A stretch of 9,830 nt of DNA. It comes from Imperialibacter sp965651695 (GTDB lineage Bacteria; Bacteroidota; Bacteroidia; Cytophagales; Cyclobacteriaceae). Location: the NCBI GenBank assembly GCA_965651695.1, contig CBFGTI010000204.1, positions 1-9,830 of the forward strand, given 5' to 3'. Within the stretch, counting starts at the first letter, position 1. Every line of letters starts with the position of its first letter. Position numbers and translations under genes: made by a program. A model generated the notes under the pieces. The model was not told where the DNA came from. It made no database searches and saw only the letters and a program-made list of their open reading frames with translations. This document shows, piece after piece, positions 6,194-9,830 of this stretch.

Positions 6194-7069
6194 TTATCCG
6201 TTTGGGAAGTGGGTGGAATCGTGGTAGCGCCCGCTCATTAGCTTTTGCTGCCAATGCTCAACCTTATGCTCAGCTGTGCGGTTGAAATATTCTGTAGGGG
6301 AAAGGCTAGTGAACTCCTTCATTTCCTTTACGAAATGCATTTGGTCGTAGTAGCCGGAGTGGTAGGTGATGTCGGTTAAGCTTTGATTCGGATTGAGGTA
6401 GTGGCGGTTGATGGCGTGATTGAACCGCACAATTCGCTGGAAGAGCTTTGGTGTTATTCCCACCCTTTGCAGAAACAGGCGTTCCAGCGACTTAATGCTT
6501 AAGTGGCAGGAGGCGGCCAAATCTGCCACAGCCAGGGTACCATGGTTTACATAAATGCTCTTAATAGCACGATCGAGCACCTGCAAATGCGGAAACAGGC
6601 TGTTTTTGAGAAGCCCTGCCAAAAACATCTGCACTACTTCAACCTTTTCTTCAAAAGCTACGGCATTAAAAATTCCATCTTCCACTTCGGCAAATTCTTT
6701 CCCGAACACCTCCTGCCCTTCTACAAAATAGTCGGTGAGCGTGTGGGCAGGAACCGGGCTAAAAACACCGAGCCCCAACGGTTTAAGCCGAACCCCGAAA
6801 CAATGGAACTGTTCGTTTTTGAAGTAATAAAGCACCGGCTTGGTTTTGTGACCGAACAGGTAGCTTTTACTTAGTCGGTCGGGCGCATTGGCCCGGTGAG
6901 GTGTATGGCGGACCATTTCGTGCCGCTGTACAAAAATAAAACCGTTGGTAGAGTCGGGCACCATTAGCTCCACTGTAAACTGCGGCGAATCCCGTGTAGT
7001 TTCAAACTCATAAAAGTTCTCTACAAAAGGCTCCAGAAATTTTGCCGGTAGTTGTTCCCTGTAGTGCAT
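6194..7069 (-). CDS. AraC family transcriptional regulator (DUF6597-type N-terminus)
   Basis: A 291-residue DNA-binding regulator. The N-terminal part (about 1-110), starting MHYREQLPAKFLEPFVENFY, resembles the DUF6597 sensor-like domain found before AraC helix-turn-helix domains, with FGVRLKPLG near residue 91. The C-terminal AraC domain has a first HTH at about 179-216 (LAVADLAASCHLSIKSLERL and on) and a second at about 230-264 (LTDITYHSGYYDQMHFVKE, then SLSPTEYF). The second HTH is the better conserved one, as usual in the family. The frame is open up to 7132, but the ATG at 7069 gives the usual family N-terminus and I use it. The gene diverges from the ABC permease gene, which makes that gene and itself its likely targets. 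This is inferred from layout only, and no ligand can be named. Confidence 0.9.
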   Translation of the reverse strand: MHYREQLPAKFLEPFVENFYEFETTRDSPQFTVELMVPDSTNGFIFVQRHEMVRHTPHRANAPDRLSKSYLFGHKTKPVLYYFKNEQFHCFGVRLKPLGLGVFSPVPAHTLTDYFVEGQEVFGKEFAEVEDGIFNAVAFEEKVEVVQMFLAGLLKNSLFPHLQVLDRAIKSIYVNHGTLAVADLAASCHLSIKSLERLFLQRVGITPKLFQRIVRFNHAINRHYLNPNQSLTDITYHSGYYDQMHFVKEMKEFTSLSPTEYFNRTAEHKVEHWQQKLMSGRYHDSTHFPNG

Positions 7070-7235
7070 ACGTGCTTGTAAACGAAGTTCAATTTTCGAA
7101 AGATAGCGAACTGCAACCAACGGGAGAATCACCCATTCAGCGGTAAATAATGATGTCCAATTTTTACTATCCCAATAAGCACAAAGAGTTGTAACTCGGG
7201 GGTTAGATCAGACAACAAACTCAAAATAAAATACG
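7070..7235. promoter_or_regulatory. Divergent control region between the AraC-type gene and the permease
   Basis: This 166-bp spacer must hold the promoters of both genes. It contains a 12-bp palindrome, GAGTT-GT-AACTC (7186-7197), that could be an operator. CCAATTTTTACTATCCCAA (7158-7176) carries a CCAA direct repeat. On the minus strand TATCTTTC (7100-7107) resembles a -7 box for the regulator. I see no clean -33/-7 pair in either direction. The permease leader is A-rich (CAAAATAAAATACG before the ATG) with no Shine-Dalgarno site. Confidence 0.4.
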
Positions 7236-9668
7236 ATGTTCAAAAGTGCATTGCTTATCGGCGCACGTAGCCTGCTGAAAAACAAACTCCATTCATTTAT
7301 CAACGTTGCCGGTTTTGCGATCGGCATTACCTGCTCGCTGCTTATCCTGGCATTTGTGTGGGACGAGCTTCATTTCGATCGCTTTCACCCCAACGATGAC
7401 CGCCTCTACCGCATGGCTCTGCACCGCAGCTTTCCGGGCCGGGACGCCTCCTTCGCCACCACCCCTTTTCCGGCCGGACCTACGCTGCTGCGCGACATCC
7501 CCGAAATTGAAAACTACTGCCGGCTTTGGAAGCCGTTTTTCAATCCGCCAAAAGTGGAGATCGGCGATATCGAGTTTTATGAAGCGAAAACCATCGCGGC
7601 TGATTCCACCTTTTTCAGGATGTTTGGCTTAAAGCTGAAAGAAGGTGACCCCGTGAACGCTCTGAAGGACCCCAATAGCGTGGTGCTGACGGAAAGTACC
7701 AGCAAGCGGTATTTTGGTGGGCAGGATGCACTGGGCAAAATGATAAAGGTAAACGACTCCACGCTTTATCGGGTAACGGGCATTAGCGAAGACGTGCCGA
7801 AACGCAGCCACATCGAGTTTGATCTCCTCTTTTCCTTCCGGTCGTTTCCCTCGGCTTACAACGGCGACTTCTGGGGCTCCTACCAGTGTCTCAACTACTT
7901 TTTGCTGCGGCCGGGCGTTGCCCCCGATCAAGTAAAAGCAAAAATTCCTTCGGTGATTAAACAGTACATGGGCCCGCAGGTGGAGTCGCTGCTCAGCATT
8001 ACCTTCGATGAGTACGAAGCCGCCGGCAACCTCCACAACTACATTTTTCAGCCTATCCAAAACATCCATCTCGAAAGTAATTTCCAGAATGAGATCAAGC
8101 CGAACGGAGACAGCCGCTACGTATACCTGTTTATGGTGGTGTCGGTGCTGATACTTTGTACGGCCTGCTTCAATTTTGTGAACCTTACCACAGCCAATTC
8201 GGTAAAGCGCGGCAAAGAAGTGGCCGTGCGAAAAGTGGTAGGGTCGGGCAAGCTGCAGCTCATCTTTCAGTTCATTACCGAATCCATCGTTATTACCTTC
8301 CTGGCAGTGGTTATCTCCTGCCTGCTCTTTATCTGGCTGCTGCCTTACTTCAACCTGCTGGCCGAAAAGCAGATAGCCATTGGCGACTTCAACCTGTTGC
8401 AGGTGGGGCTGCTGCTGGCCGAATTTACTATCCTGTTGGGCATACTTGCCGGATTGTATCCCGCTTTTTTCATTTCCTCCTTCCCTACCCTCAAAATTTT
8501 CAAAGGCGAGTTGAAGCTCAGTCACAAACGGTGGGGTTTCAGAAATATGCTGGTGGTGGCGCAGTTTATGGTATCCATTTTTCTGATGGTGGCCACGCTG
8601 TTCATTTACCGCCAAATGAATTTTATGATGGACAAAAAGCTGGGCTTTGATAAAGAGCAGATACTGGTGATTGAGCGCACCAACCAGCTGGGTGGCAGCC
8701 TGCGGGCGTTTATGGACGAGCTACAGCAACTAAACGGCGTTGAAAAAACTTCGGCTTCGTTTTACATCCCCGGCAGGCAAATGAGCGGCGGCACCTTTCA
8801 TGCGCAGGGGGTGTCAGCCACCGAGCGCTACCTGTTCACCTCCCTGTACACTGATTACGACTTTGCAGCCACCTACGGCATTAAGGTAAATGCGGGAAGG
8901 TTCTTTTCAAAAGACCTGGCATCCGACAGCACGGCGGTGCTTGTAAACCAGGCTACTGTAAATATGGTGGGCTGGGAAAACCCGTTGGAGCAACGCATTT
9001 TGCCTACAGCCGGCACCACGCAGAAAATAATCGGGGTGGTAGACGACTTCCATTTTGCTTCGCTGCACGAAAAGATTGGTCCGCTGGTAATCTTCGGTAT
9101 TTCGCCACAGCAGCTGGCCACCTTCAACCCCAATCTCGTGTCGGTTCGCATAGCCAGTGGCGCACCTGTTAAAGCAACCGTGACAGCCATTGAAGAAGTA
9201 TGGGCCAAATGGATGCAAGGCAGCCCTATTCAGTACACCTTTCTCGACCAGGAGTTTAGCACACTTTACCAAAACGAAGAGCGCATAAGCCGCATATTTT
9301 CAACTTTTGCAATACTAGCTATTTGCATTGCGCTCATTGGCGTAGTGGGGCTGTCTACCTATATTGCCAACCAGCGAACAAGGGAAATCGGCATCAGAAA
9401 AGTGCTGGGGTCGTCGGCCTCGGGCATACTTATTTTGCTGTCGAAAGACTTTGTGCAGCTGCTGGTGGCGGCGAATATACTGGCATTGCCTTTGGCATGG
9501 CTGGCGCTACATACCTGGCTGCAGCAGTATCCGTATCAGACGGCGCTCACCATATGGCTGTTTCCGGCTATCGGCGTTTTGTTTTCGGTGCTAATTGTGC
9601 TCACCACCTGCCTGGTAACGTACAAAAAAGCACAAATGAACCCCTCGAAGGCTATAAGGTATGAGTGA
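7236..9668 (+). CDS. FtsX/MacB-type ABC transporter permease
   Basis: An 810-residue inner-membrane permease with the tandem organisation typical of Bacteroidota: two copies of a MacB-type periplasmic domain plus an FtsX domain. Predicted membrane segments are TM1 at about 22-43, TM2-TM4 at about 296-412, TM5 at about 437-458 and TM6-TM8 at about 687-795, with periplasmic domains at about 50-290 and 460-680. The two FtsX halves each carry the cytoplasmic coupling motif, VAVRKVVGS (about 330) and IGIRKVLGS (about 719), evidence of internal duplication. The C-terminus is NPSKAIRYE, typical of the group. No ATPase subunit is encoded nearby, so its LolD/MacB-like ATPase would come from elsewhere. 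The family covers peptide or antibiotic efflux, lipoprotein release and mechanotransmission, and the substrate is unknown. The divergent AraC-type gene may control it. Confidence 0.95.
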   Translation: MFKSALLIGARSLLKNKLHSFINVAGFAIGITCSLLILAFVWDELHFDRFHPNDDRLYRMALHRSFPGRDASFATTPFPAGPTLLRDIPEIENYCRLWKPFFNPPKVEIGDIEFYEAKTIAADSTFFRMFGLKLKEGDPVNALKDPNSVVLTESTSKRYFGGQDALGKMIKVNDSTLYRVTGISEDVPKRSHIEFDLLFSFRSFPSAYNGDFWGSYQCLNYFLLRPGVAPDQVKAKIPSVIKQYMGPQVESLLSITFDEYEAAGNLHNYIFQPIQNIHLESNFQNEIKPNGDSRYVYLFMVVSVLILCTACFNFVNLTTANSVKRGKEVAVRKVVGSGKLQLIFQFITESIVITFLAVVISCLLFIWLLPYFNLLAEKQIAIGDFNLLQVGLLLAEFTILLGILAGLYPAFFISSFPTLKIFKGELKLSHKRWGFRNMLVVAQFMVSIFLMVATLFIYRQMNFMMDKKLGFDKEQILVIERTNQLGGSLRAFMDELQQLNGVEKTSASFYIPGRQMSGGTFHAQGVSATERYLFTSLYTDYDFAATYGIKVNAGRFFSKDLASDSTAVLVNQATVNMVGWENPLEQRILPTAGTTQKIIGVVDDFHFASLHEKIGPLVIFGISPQQLATFNPNLVSVRIASGAPVKATVTAIEEVWAKWMQGSPIQYTFLDQEFSTLYQNEERISRIFSTFAILAICIALIGVVGLSTYIANQRTREIGIRKVLGSSASGILILLSKDFVQLLVAANILALPLAWLALHTWLQQYPYQTALTIWLFPAIGVLFSVLIVLTTCLVTYKKAQMNPSKAIRYE

Positions 9669-9765
9669 GCGACGAATTAACAGTTGGAATAAGTGGGGGC
9701 ATATTTTCTCTACTTGAAAATTCAGCACTAACGGTAATATAAGGTTCGCATACAGCCAATAAAAA
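9669..9765. other. Convergent intergenic spacer, no gene seen
   Basis: This AT-rich stretch follows the permease stop. I see no open frame, RNA gene or clear plus-strand terminator in it. The hairpin at 9766-9792 may serve weakly for the permease in the plus direction. Confidence 0.5.
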
Positions 9766-9792
9766 AAAGCTCCGACCAGGGGCCAGAGCTTT
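9766..9792 (-). terminator. Rho-independent terminator for a leftward gene entering from the right edge
   Basis: Read on the minus strand, AAAGCTC-T-GGCC pairs with GGTC-G-GAGCTTT around a CCT loop, a continuous 12-bp stem using two G-U pairs. T residues continue beyond the stem (the A run at 9761-9768 on the plus strand). In the plus direction the inner pair becomes an A-C mismatch and the T run is poor (TTTATT). The sequence therefore favours termination of minus-strand transcription, with weaker two-way use possible. Confidence 0.75.
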
Positions 9793-9814
9793 ATTGCTAT
9801 GCTTAAGATACTTA

Positions 9815-9830
9815 TTATTCGTTTCTTAGT
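9815..9830 (-). CDS. C-terminal tail of a gene running in from the right, possibly another ABC permease
   Basis: Only the last codons are inside the window. On the minus strand CTA AGA AAC GAA TAA (9829 down to 9815) gives LRNE and stop. The terminator at 9766-9792 lies 22 bp downstream, as expected for a gene end. Endings such as LRNE, LRTE and IRYE are frequent in FtsX/MacB-type permeases of Bacteroidota, and the neighbouring permease ends AIRYE. A second, convergent permease gene is therefore a reasonable guess. Four residues cannot prove it, and the family assignment is inference. Confidence 0.4.

Noticed and set aside
7629..8615. Minus-strand open frame of 328 codons within the permease gene
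   Set aside because: Its His/Gln/Gly-rich translation is the reverse complement of hydrophobic permease codons. No motif and no start context support it.
1..9830. CRISPR array, insertion sequence or phage module
   Set aside because: I found no regularly spaced repeats, no transposase or integrase frame, and no terminal inverted repeats with target duplication.

Overview
The window looks like a chromosomal, housekeeping-type segment from a member of the Bacteroidota, most likely of the Cytophagales or a nearby order. That rests on sequence style: genes start without clear Shine-Dalgarno sites and after A-rich leaders, the best promoter match is the Bacteroidota form (TTG, 20 nt, TAnnTTTG), a signal peptide ends in LQAQ, and the FtsX/MacB-type permease ends in the lineage-typical AIRYE. 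There is no IS element, integrase, CRISPR array, phage gene or defence cluster.

Layout from left to right. Positions 1-1939 (minus) hold a comEC-type DNA-uptake channel gene whose 3' end lies beyond the left edge. A strong rho-independent terminator (1982-2022, minus) separates it from a three-gene minus-strand unit transcribed leftwards: phoH (3005-3970), a GNAT acetyltransferase of the ElaA/YjcF type (2535-3005, TAATG overlap with phoH) and a small nucleotidyltransferase-fold protein (2071-2586, or from a GTG at 2538 that overlaps the previous stop as GTGA). Diverging from phoH on the plus strand are a DUF62-type SAM hydroxide adenosyltransferase-family gene (4067-4852) and, 1 bp further on, a small ABM-fold monooxygenase-like gene (4854-5159). 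Next come a tRNA-Leu(CAA) gene (5263-5346) with a well-formed promoter and a secreted SGNH/GDSL hydrolase (5450-6112).

The right part has an AraC-type regulator (6194-7069, minus) that converges on the hydrolase and diverges from an 810-residue FtsX/MacB-type ABC permease (7236-9668, plus). No ATPase partner is present. At the right edge a minus-strand terminator (9766-9792) sits just below a stop codon preceded by in-frame codons for LRNE. This probably marks the end of a second, convergent permease gene.

I did not find an undescribed multi-gene system. The observations most worth a second look are the DUF62 protein that lacks all three canonical catalytic-triad positions, the ComEC tail that keeps the place of the beta-lactamase domain but not its metal motifs (partial view), the tightly coupled phoH-GNAT-NTase unit, and the hidden permease tail at the right edge.
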